A stretch of DNA of 7,477 nt, from NCBI GenBank assembly GCA_046756945.1, contig JBHHXI010000138.1:1-7477 (forward strand), written 5' to 3'. The stretch comes from JACZQZ01 sp046756945. GTDB taxonomy: Bacteria > Pseudomonadota > Alphaproteobacteria > Rhodospirillales > 2-02-FULL-58-16. Below, piece after piece: positions 1-5,389 of the stretch. Both the position numbers and the translations under genes were made by a program. Within the stretch, counting starts at the first letter, position 1; the number at the start of each line of letters is the position of its first letter. Under the pieces are notes generated by a model. The model did not search any database. It saw only the letters and a program-made list of their open reading frames with translations, and was not told the origin of the DNA.

Positions 1-104
1 CTGCTCTAAGCGGCCCTGCGGCCTGCGATGCGGCGTCAGCCGCAAAAGCCGCGCCCGTTATTCAAATGAAAGCGACTCCGGTGCACCCCTGGCCGGGCCG
101 CAGG

Positions 105-214
105 TCAAAGGGGCGTTGCCCCTTTGATCCCCACCAAGGGCCGTCGGCCCCTGGAACCCGATTTATGGGGTCCAGGGGTTTACCCCTGGCGGGGGTGGTG
201 GGGGCGGAGCCCCC
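105..214. repeat. Stacked GC-rich hairpin block (intergenic repeat)
   Basis: Four inverted repeats follow one another. Arms 105-114/118-127 are ten perfect base pairs with a 3-nt loop. Arms 134-142/146-154 are nine pairs with one mismatch. Arms 172-179/182-189 are eight perfect pairs. Arms 200-205/209-214 are six pairs of GGGGGC/GCCCCC. A run of nine C follows at 210-218. The block lies just downstream of the minus-strand protease gene, so it could end or stabilise that transcript, but no T-tract follows any stem. Blocks of this style, alternating CCAGGGG and GGGGGCGGAGCCCCC elements, are common between genes in Rhodospirillales-like genomes. That assignment is from memory and no copy search was done. 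One reading frame stays open across the block, but its product is arginine/proline/glycine-rich low-complexity sequence, so I do not call a gene. Nothing in 1-104 is identifiable. Confidence 0.65.
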
Positions 215-250
215 CCCCATGGCCGTCAGGCCACTACCGGGCGCCCGCCC

Positions 251-886
251 CTACCAGTACAGGATCAGCTGGTTGTCCTGGACCTCGTAGCCGTCCAGGC
301 GCTTGAGGAAGCTCATGCCGAGCAGGGAGACGAACAAGGGGGCTTCGTTGACCCAGGCCTCGACGTCGCGCAGGACGAGCTGGCCGATGCGCAGCCGCCT
401 GAGGGTCACCGGCGCCGCCCGGATGACGCCGCCGGCGGTGTTGAAATGCCGGGTGAAGTTACGGTCGCGCAGGTCGAACCCGATGCGGGCGGCGTCCTCG
501 GGCGTCAGCACCACCTCGGTGGCGCCGGTGTCGACCATGAAGCGGATGTCCGCCCCGTCCACGTCCGCCTCGATCATGAAATGCCCCCCGGCGGAGGCGC
601 GGATGGTAAGGGCGCGGCTGGCCGGCGGCGCGGCTTTGCGGGAGGCTTTCCCGGCGCCTTTCGCCGTTTGCGCCGATTGCGCCGGTTGCGTCGCGGTCCG
701 CTGTTCCTGGGATTCCCGGGGTGCCTGCGGGCCGAACAGGCCGAACAGGTCGTCCCGGTAGGTGAAGGCGGCGAAACCGATGCCGGCGACGACCGACCAC
801 ACCAGTATCTGGCGCAGCGCCCAACCGAAGACGCTGACGACGAGCCCCGGCCGTCCCGGCGCCGTTTGCTCCCACCGATCACTCAT
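251..886 (-). CDS. Membrane-anchored retropepsin-like aspartic protease (TIGR02281 type)
   Basis: The 211-residue product is a single-lobe clan AA aspartic protease of the bacterial retropepsin-like kind, which must dimerise because it supplies one catalytic Asp per chain. One predicted transmembrane segment (about residues 24-43) follows a short N-terminal tail. A Gln/Ala/Lys-rich linker (about 55-90) leads to the protease domain (about 92-211), probably on the periplasmic side. The active site is D119-T120-G121-A122 in FMVDTGATEVVL, a flap-like FNTAGGVIRAAP lies at 148-159, and the second hydrophobic-Gly motif is LLGMSFL at 188-194. Size and order fit the family. The ATG at 886 is preferred over an upstream in-frame GTG at 895 because GAAGGG (895-900) sits 8 nt before it and overlaps the GTG. 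Natural substrates of this family are unknown. The gene stands alone, with no minus-strand partner in the window. Confidence 0.88.
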   Translation of the reverse strand: MSDRWEQTAPGRPGLVVSVFGWALRQILVWSVVAGIGFAAFTYRDDLFGLFGPQAPRESQEQRTATQPAQSAQTAKGAGKASRKAAPPASRALTIRASAGGHFMIEADVDGADIRFMVDTGATEVVLTPEDAARIGFDLRDRNFTRHFNTAGGVIRAAPVTLRRLRIGQLVLRDVEAWVNEAPLFVSLLGMSFLKRLDGYEVQDNQLILYW

Positions 887-1200
887 GCCGCACACCCTTC
901 GTCCGCCACGGACCCGGACCTTGGCGAGCGCGGATTCGGCTCCCGCGGCGGGATTTCGCGCAGCGGAATGTTGTCCCGGCGTCCGTGGTTGTTACGCCCA
1001 TCGTGTCCATTAACCTTAATACCTGCCCCCCGGCCACGGGACCGAAAGGCGCTGCCTCCATGTCCGGCCACGGTGGCCGGATTGTCCTTAACCGGCGCCC
1101 TACGCGCCGTCCGACAACGGTTTTGCGCCTTTCGCGGCGCCCGCGGACGGTGCTCCGCCCGTCCCGTGCCAGGGGCTTCCCGCGGTTACCGACCGGAAAT
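887..1200. other. Intergenic region with no convincing gene
   Basis: This GC-rich stretch separates the minus-strand protease gene from the A+T-rich promoter island. Open frames cross it on both strands, but their products are arginine- and proline-rich without recognisable motifs, and none has a good ribosome binding site. The only short A+T-rich patch is TTAACCTTAAT at about 1011-1021, which may belong to the protease promoter. No full -35/-10 pair was found for that gene. Confidence 0.5.
895..900 (-). promoter_or_regulatory. Ribosome binding site deciding the protease start
   Basis: GAAGGG on the minus strand lies 8 nt upstream of the ATG at 886. An in-frame GTG (893-895) touches this site and is therefore an unlikely start. 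Confidence 0.6.
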
Positions 1201-1219
1201 TTGAACAATAAAATAAGTA

Positions 1220-1248
1220 TAAAATTTTAAATAAATCGTTTTTTATTA
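1220..1248 (+). promoter_or_regulatory. A/T-tract region, candidate UP element
   Basis: Almost uninterrupted A and T tracts, including the palindrome TAAAATTTTA (1220-1229) and a run of six T (1239-1244), lie directly upstream of the -35 hexamer at 1254. This is where the alpha C-terminal domain of RNA polymerase contacts UP elements. In a genome of this G+C content such composition is unlikely by chance. The same tracts could instead be bound by a nucleoid protein that silences A+T-rich DNA. Confidence 0.45.
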
Positions 1249-1253
1249 GTGTG

Positions 1254-1282
1254 TTGATAATCAACCGTATGCACACTATAAT
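1254..1282 (+). promoter_or_regulatory. Sigma-70-type promoter of the DUF1150-like gene
   Basis: The -35 hexamer TTGATA (1254-1259) and a perfect -10 hexamer TATAAT (1277-1282) are separated by exactly 17 bp. Transcription would start near 1289, giving a short A+T-rich leader of about 37 nt before the ATG at 1326. This is the closest match to the housekeeping consensus anywhere in the window. Two dyads overlap it: GTTGAT-A-ATCAAC (1253-1265), covering the -35 element, and TAGTGTG/CACACTA (1247-1253/1272-1278), bracketing the spacer. The promoter therefore looks strong but probably repressible; the repressor is unknown. Confidence 0.65.
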
Positions 1283-1325
1283 ACAGATATCGTACAGAAA
1301 GTAAAATATCATAAAGGCCAATGTC

Positions 1326-1574
1326 ATGAAACCGCTCGCACGGCAAAGAACCGGCGCGGAGGCCCCCAATGACAGCGCCCCTCGCATGTCCCTCTACGAC
1401 TTCATGAAGTCGCGGATGGACGACGTTATCTATGCTCGGCCGATCCAGGACGAGAACGGTTCGGCGTATGCGGTCTACGCCGCGGACGGGACCTTTCTGG
1501 ACCTGTTCGACACCCTGGGTGAAGTGTTCATCGCGGCCCACGACCAGAACCTGGCCGTCGCGACCGTGCACTGA
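1326..1574 (+). CDS. DUF1150-like small protein
   Basis: This 82-residue cytoplasmic protein has no signal peptide or membrane segment. Residues 31-82 fit the DUF1150 pattern of alphaproteobacteria: an aromatic/Arg/Pro strand (VIYARPI, 34-40), a YAVYAADG turn (48-55), and a C-terminal helix ending in a short hydrophobic strand with terminal Val-His (HDQNLAVATVH, 72-82). The family's function is unknown. From memory its members often sit next to small heat-shock protein genes, but none is present here. The ATG at 1326 has AAAGG (1313-1317) 8 nt upstream and is chosen. M21 (1386) is a possible later start, since residues 1-20 look unstructured and outside the domain. The gene follows the strongest promoter in the window and may be co-transcribed with the hook gene 99 bp downstream. 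The CDS assignment is firm, the family less so. Confidence 0.75.
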   Translation: MKPLARQRTGAEAPNDSAPRMSLYDFMKSRMDDVIYARPIQDENGSAYAVYAADGTFLDLFDTLGEVFIAAHDQNLAVATVH

Positions 1575-1673
1575 GACACACCGGAACGTCCCCCCGACAC
1601 AGTGCGGACGGGGTGAGCGTCCGGCGTTGGTACGCCCCGTGACCGGACCCCCGCGGATCGGAGCGCCAAAGGG

Positions 1674-2954
1674 ATGACCATTTCCGGGGTGACGGCGTCG
1701 GCCGTTTCCGCCTTGACCGCCAGTGGCGCGCGCATCGCCGCGGTGGCCGACAACGTGGCCAACGTCGGCACCGTCGGCTTCAAGGCGACCGAGGTGCGCG
1801 CCACCACCCTGGTCACCAACCAGGGCGCCGGCGGGGGCTTCGCCGCCGGCGGCGTGCAGGCCGTGGCGCGCCCGTCCGTGGCCGTGCAGGGGGCGCTCGA
1901 GAGCACCAACTCCCCCACCGACCTGGCCGTCGCCGGCAACGGTCTCATCGCCGTCGAGGGGCCGGCGGGCGGCGGCCGCCTGTTCACCCGCGCCGGCGCC
2001 TTTTCCCCGGACGGCGACGGATTCCTGGCCAATACGGCGGGCTTCCGCCTGCTCGCCTTTCCCACCGACGGCGCGGGCCGGCCCACGGGCGCGGCGCCGG
2101 AGCCGGTGAACCCCGGCCGGGTCGCCGGCACCGCCGCCCCGACCACGCGTATCGGCCTCGGCGCCAACCTGCCCGCCAACGCCGCCGTCGGCGACAGCGT
2201 CACTGTCAGCGCCCGCATCCGGGATTCCCTGGGCAACGCCCTGGACGTGACACTGACCTTCCGCAAGGCGGGCCCCAACCGCCACACCCTGACCATCGGC
2301 GATCCCGTCGTCGCCGGCGCCGTCGCCGGCACGGCGCGCCAGGGCGGCGCCGGCGGGCCGCCCTTCGCCGTCGACGTGGTGTTCAACGGCGACGGCTCGC
2401 TGCAGGGGTTCGACACGGACCAGGACGGGACCGTCGACGGCGCCGCGCCGCCCATCCTCCGGGTCGACGGCTTATCCACCGGCGGCGCCGGCCTGGACAT
2501 CGCCCTCGACCTGGGCAGCGCCGGGGGCCTCGACGGGCTGACCCAGTTCTCGGGCGCTTTCACTCTCGGCTTCATCGACACCGACGGGGCCCGGTTCGGC
2601 ACCGTCTCCGGCGTCGCCATCGCCACCGACGGGTCGGTCACGGCCCTGTTCGACAACGGCGAACGGCGGGCCATCTACCAGATTCCCCTCGCCACGTTTG
2701 CCGATGCGGACGGGTTGCAGGCGCGAACGGGCAACGTCTTCGCCGAGACCGCCGCCTCCGGCCCGGCCCTGCTGGGGACGCCGGGAAGCGGCGGAAACGG
2801 CACCGTGCAGGCGGGGGCGCTCGAACACTCCAACGTCGACCTGGCCGGCGAACTCGCCAATCTGGTCCAGGCCCGCGTCGCCTACGGCTCCGCCGTCGCC
2901 GTCCTGCGCACCGCCGACGAGATGCTGCGCGCGCTGATCGACATCCGGGCCTAG
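1674..2954 (+). CDS. flgE: FlgE-like flagellar hook protein
   Basis: The 426-residue product belongs to the FlgE/F/G family of axial flagellar proteins, secreted through the flagellar type III apparatus and assembled outside the cell. The N-terminal rod motif is DNVANVGTVGFKA (26-38). STNSPTDLAVAGNGLIAV (78-95) and FTRAGAFSPDGDGFLANTAGFRL (104-126) form the first hook-type domain. RDSLGNALDVTLTF (183-196) and the 291-350 region (QFSGAF, FGTVSGVAI, LFDNGERRAIYQIPLATFADADGL) are typical of FlgE rather than FlgG. GALEHSNVDLAGELANLV (381-398) and the final heptad-like helix ending DEMLRALIDIR (415-425) are the conserved C-terminal motif. The length is near that of enteric FlgE and shorter than many alphaproteobacterial hooks. 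GGAG (1660-1663) lies 10 nt before the ATG. No other flagellar gene is nearby, so it may be a paralogue of the operon-borne hook gene. Confidence 0.88.
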   Translation: MTISGVTASAVSALTASGARIAAVADNVANVGTVGFKATEVRATTLVTNQGAGGGFAAGGVQAVARPSVAVQGALESTNSPTDLAVAGNGLIAVEGPAGGGRLFTRAGAFSPDGDGFLANTAGFRLLAFPTDGAGRPTGAAPEPVNPGRVAGTAAPTTRIGLGANLPANAAVGDSVTVSARIRDSLGNALDVTLTFRKAGPNRHTLTIGDPVVAGAVAGTARQGGAGGPPFAVDVVFNGDGSLQGFDTDQDGTVDGAAPPILRVDGLSTGGAGLDIALDLGSAGGLDGLTQFSGAFTLGFIDTDGARFGTVSGVAIATDGSVTALFDNGERRAIYQIPLATFADADGLQARTGNVFAETAASGPALLGTPGSGGNGTVQAGALEHSNVDLAGELANLVQARVAYGSAVAVLRTADEMLRALIDIRA

Positions 2955-3089
2955 TACCGACAAAAACGACTCCCGGACGAAGCGGCTTCGCCGGCGCGAT
3001 CACCGGGCCACGGTCAGGGGCGCGTCCGCGCCATGACGCGAACGGTTCTGTCGTGCTAAACTTCGGCGGACACATCTGGAACCTGCCGG

Positions 3090-3593
3090 ATGAAGAACCT
3101 CGGTGTTCTGCTGATCGTGCTGCTCGCCGGCTGCGCGTCGGCGCCCGGCTACGAGGACCCGGCGCCGCCGAGCCTGGACTGGCATACGGTGCTCGAGGAC
3201 GGCGTGCTGGTCGTCGAGATCAAGGACCCGACGGGCATTTACCGTGTCGGGCGGGTCGAGCTGGTGGGGCCCGGCGGGCGGACCTATCGGGCCCGTGAGC
3301 TGACCCGGGAGACCGTTTCGGAAAGCGCCGGCCCCTACGGCCCCGGCGTCGGCGTCGGCGGATATGGCACCAGCGGCGGGGACGTGGGCGTGGAGTTCAG
3401 CTTCCCGCTGGGCGGCCCGCGCGGCGCCCCGGCGCTCACCCGGACCGAGGCGCGGATCCCGCTTCCCGACCCGCCGGCCTATCGGCGAAACGCCGGTCGG
3501 TGGACGATCAGGATTTCCCTTACCGACCGGGCCGGCGTGGCCAGCGTCGCCCGCATCCCGGCGCCCCGGCCGTTGCCGCGGGCCGGCCCATGA
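3090..3593 (+). CDS. Lipoprotein of unknown family
   Basis: This 167-residue protein begins with a short lipoprotein signal: K2, a hydrophobic core, then the lipobox LAGC (12-15). C15 is the expected lipidated residue. Alanine rather than aspartate follows it, so outer-membrane sorting is expected under the usual Lol rule. The mature part looks beta-rich, with strands around 40-48 (LVVEIKDPT) and 52-67, a Gly/Tyr-rich loop (81-99), and a C-terminal strand pair around RWTIRISLTDRAGVASVARIP (137-157). I do not recognise a named family. GGAA (3078-3081) precedes the ATG by 8 nt and is weak. The stop codon overlaps the start of the next lipoprotein gene (ATGA, 3590-3593), so the two are almost certainly translated from one transcript and may act together at the envelope. 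Confidence 0.8.
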   Translation: MKNLGVLLIVLLAGCASAPGYEDPAPPSLDWHTVLEDGVLVVEIKDPTGIYRVGRVELVGPGGRTYRARELTRETVSESAGPYGPGVGVGGYGTSGGDVGVEFSFPLGGPRGAPALTRTEARIPLPDPPAYRRNAGRWTIRISLTDRAGVASVARIPAPRPLPRAGP

Positions 3594-4177
3594 GACGCGC
3601 GGCCCTCCTGGCGGCGGCGCTTGTCGTTCACGGGTGCGCGCCCGCGCCCGTCTATCCCCTGTATACGTCCCACCAGGTGGCGGGCACCTTCGGCTACCGC
3701 GAGCAGCAGGTTTCCGACTCCCGCTACCTCGTCACCTACGACGCGCCGGTGCTCGCGACATCCTCGTACCGGGACGAACGGCGGGACCGGGACACGAAAA
3801 GCCGGGTGGCGCTGGCCTATGACCTGGCCCTTTGGCGCGCCGCCGAGCTGACCCTGGCAAACGGATTCCCGGCCTTCATCGTGGCCGAAAGGAACAACGA
3901 CGTGCAGGTGACCACCGGCTACGACCCCTACCCCTACCCCTATTTCCATTTCGGGCATCACCACCGCTACGGACATTACCCGTACCACCACGCCTATCCC
4001 TACTACGACCCTTACTACGACCCTTTCTACGGCTATGCCTATCTGGCGGCCGGGGTGACCCTGGCGGTGGAATTCCGCCGCGCGGGCGCGGCGGATACGG
4101 TCGATGCCCGGGCCACACGGGAGCGCCTGCGGGCGCAGTATGCCCAGGCCACGGCAGCGGGTTCGGCGGGGTACTGA
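3590..4177 (+). CDS. CC0125/CC1285-family lipoprotein with Tyr/His-rich tail
   Basis: From the ATG at 3590 the product has 195 residues. A signal peptide ends in the lipobox VHGC (13-16), C16 being lipidated; His at the -2 position is unusual. The domain (about 33-105) matches the CC0125/CC1285 lipoprotein pattern: FGYREQQVSDSRYLVTY (34-50) followed by YDLALWRAAELTLANGFPAF (77-96). Residues 111-151 are extremely aromatic, with 15 Tyr and 7 His among 41 residues plus many Pro and Asp. The end (about 161-195) is charged and Ala-rich. The frame is open upstream to 3500, but that start would add 30 arginine/proline-rich residues before the signal peptide. The 3590 start gives a clean lipoprotein signal and a 4-nt overlap with the preceding gene. 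Function is unknown. The Tyr/His tract might bind metal or surface polymers, which is only inference. Confidence 0.85.
   Translation: MRRAALLAAALVVHGCAPAPVYPLYTSHQVAGTFGYREQQVSDSRYLVTYDAPVLATSSYRDERRDRDTKSRVALAYDLALWRAAELTLANGFPAFIVAERNNDVQVTTGYDPYPYPYFHFGHHHRYGHYPYHHAYPYYDPYYDPFYGYAYLAAGVTLAVEFRRAGAADTVDARATRERLRAQYAQATAAGSAGY
3920..4042 (+). repeat. Tyr/His/Pro/Asp low-complexity coding tract
   Basis: The codons for residues 111-151 of the second lipoprotein form a degenerate run of TAC/TAT, CAC/CAT, CCC and GAC triplets. It includes the near-tandem dipeptides PYPYPY and the near-repeat YYDPYYDPFY. The tract probably grew by slippage and selection on the protein rather than by insertion of a mobile sequence, because composition and frame stay constant on both sides. 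Confidence 0.6.
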
Positions 4178-4192
4178 AGGGTTTCCTGCGCG

Positions 4193-4205
4193 CCCCGGCC
4201 CGGGG
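4193..4205. terminator. Candidate stem between convergent genes
   Basis: CCCCG (4193-4197) and CGGGG (4201-4205) form a five-pair stem with a 3-nt loop, in the 36 bp between the stop of the lipoprotein gene (4177) and the stop of the convergent reductase gene (4214). Position suggests a shared terminator, but no T-tract follows on either strand. Rho-dependent or antisense-collision termination is equally possible. Confidence 0.25.
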
Positions 4206-4213
4206 GCGGCGGC

Positions 4214-5224
4214 TCAGGCGGCGTCGTGCATGGTGACGCCGGCGCCTACCAGCAGCATGGTCCTGTTCAGGAGCTTCACGCAGGCGTAAACGGCCTCGAT
4301 GGCGGGCGCCGGCGTCCTGGTCAGGGCGCCGAGCTCGAGGATGGCGCCGATCAGGGCCTCGATCTCGAGGGACCGGCCCAGTTCCACGTCCTGGAGCATC
4401 GAGGTCTTGTGGGCGCCGACACTTTCCGCGCCGGCGATCCGTTTTTCGATGGTGTGGCGGAACTCGATGCCCAGTTTATGGGCGATGTCCTGGGCTTCCT
4501 TCATCATGGTCTCGGCGAGCTTGCGGGTTTCCGGAAACTCGCAGATGTCGACCAGGGTCGCGTGGGTGAGGGCGCTGATCGGGTTGAACGACAGGTTGCC
4601 CCATGCCTTGAGCCAGATCTCGGAGCGGATGTCGTCGAGGATGCGCGAGCGGAATCCGGCGTTGATCAGGGCGTCGTACAGTTTCCTGACGCGGTCGCTC
4701 TTCGCGCCGTCCAGTTCGCCGATGGGAAAGCGGTCGCCTTCCACGTGATGGATGACCCCGGGCTCGGTGACCGCCGCCGCCGGATAGACGACGCAGCCGA
4801 TGATGCGGTCGCCGTCGATATTCTTGCCCAGCACGCCGGTGGGATCGAGGGTGGTCAGGCGCCGTCCGTCGAATTCGCCGCCGTGTTTGTGGAAATACCA
4901 CCACGGAAGGCCGTTCTGCACGGTGACGATCGCGGTCTCGGGCCCCAACAGGGCAGGGATCTTCGCCGCCACCGATTCCAGGTAGTGGGCCTTCAGGGCG
5001 AGGATGACAACGTCCTGGGGGCCGGCGTCCTCGACGGCGTCGATGGCCTTGATGTTGTCGGCCACGTACTCGGTGCCGTCTTCCCAGATCAGCTTCAGGC
5101 CGTTCTCCTGGATCGCCGTAAGGTGCGCCCCCTGGTCGATCAGGGTGACGTCTTCGCCCGCGAGGGCGAATTTCGCTCCCATCAGACCGCCGATCGCACC
5201 GGCGCCGACGACGCAGATATTCAT
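4214..5224 (-). CDS. Ketopantoate reductase family (ApbA/PanE-like) oxidoreductase
   Basis: This 336-residue cytoplasmic enzyme reduces a 2-oxo acid, or oxidises a 2-hydroxy acid, with NAD(P)H. The N-terminal Rossmann fold shows GAGAIGG (7-13), LALKAHYL (75-82, with the conserved Lys 78) and VQNGLP (102-107). The C-terminal helical domain has IWLKAWGNLSFNPISAL (203-219), where K206 matches the catalytic lysine of PanE, and TSMLQDVELGRSLEIEAL (274-291), where E287 matches the family's substrate-binding glutamate. Length is slightly above that of Escherichia coli PanE (about 300). AGGAGG (5230-5235) lies 5 nt from the ATG. It is downstream of and co-directional with an FAA-hydrolase gene 165 bp away, which points to organic-acid catabolism rather than pantothenate synthesis. 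I therefore do not assign panE. The family is sure, the substrate unknown. Confidence 0.88.
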   Translation of the reverse strand: MNICVVGAGAIGGLMGAKFALAGEDVTLIDQGAHLTAIQENGLKLIWEDGTEYVADNIKAIDAVEDAGPQDVVILALKAHYLESVAAKIPALLGPETAIVTVQNGLPWWYFHKHGGEFDGRRLTTLDPTGVLGKNIDGDRIIGCVVYPAAAVTEPGVIHHVEGDRFPIGELDGAKSDRVRKLYDALINAGFRSRILDDIRSEIWLKAWGNLSFNPISALTHATLVDICEFPETRKLAETMMKEAQDIAHKLGIEFRHTIEKRIAGAESVGAHKTSMLQDVELGRSLEIEALIGAILELGALTRTPAPAIEAVYACVKLLNRTMLLVGAGVTMHDAA

Positions 5225-5290
5225 TCTCCCCTCCTTTCGGTTTTCCGTGCCGGGGATTGTCCGTATCGGTCAGCCAAATCCATCGAATGG

Positions 5291-5336
5291 CCGGAATCTC
5301 CGGCGGCGGGCGTCCCGTCCGGCGGGACCGCCGGAC
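5291..5336. repeat. Competing hairpins between hydrolase and reductase genes
   Basis: The 165-bp spacer of the gene pair contains a 9-bp perfect inverted repeat (5317-5325/5328-5336). A second 6-bp inverted repeat, GTCCCG/CGGGAC (5312-5317/5323-5328), shares its arms and cannot form at the same time. A third stem, CCGGA/TCCGG (5291-5295/5299-5303), lies beside them. No T-tract follows. The element may stabilise or process the two-gene transcript, or reduce expression of the downstream reductase relative to the hydrolase. Confidence 0.5.
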
Positions 5337-5389
5337 CGGCGGCCAGAATGTCCCAATGGGGCGCCGGGTGCAACCACGGACGCATGCCC

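Noticed and set aside
1..44. C-terminal end of a gene entering from the left, or a terminator stem at 29-44
   Set aside because: Two plus frames are open at the edge, but too little sequence remains to identify a protein. The 6-bp stem lacks a T-tract.
66..290. Short plus-strand gene across the left hairpin block
   Set aside because: Its product is low-complexity translation of hairpin repeats, has no good ribosome binding site, and overlaps the end of the protease gene on the other strand.
1011..1021. CtrA binding site (TTAACCTTAA)
   Set aside because: CtrA sites need TTAA repeats 7 bp apart; here only 2 bp separate them.
446..1204. Plus-strand gene of about 250 codons opposite the protease
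   Set aside because: The product is Arg/Gly/Pro-rich without motifs, and the opposite strand encodes a clear protease with active site and membrane anchor.
1623..1642. Sigma-54 promoter for the hook gene (TTGGTACG with a -12-like GTGAC)
   Set aside because: The -24 half is good, but the essential GC of the -12 element reads GA, so the match fails at an invariant position.
1227..2674. Minus-strand genes opposite the hook gene
   Set aside because: These are long frames caused by high G+C. Their products are Ala/Gly/Arg-rich shadows of the conserved FlgE-like frame.
2960..3000. Intrinsic terminator after the hook gene
   Set aside because: The GAAGCGGCTTC dyad has too small a loop and no T-tract.
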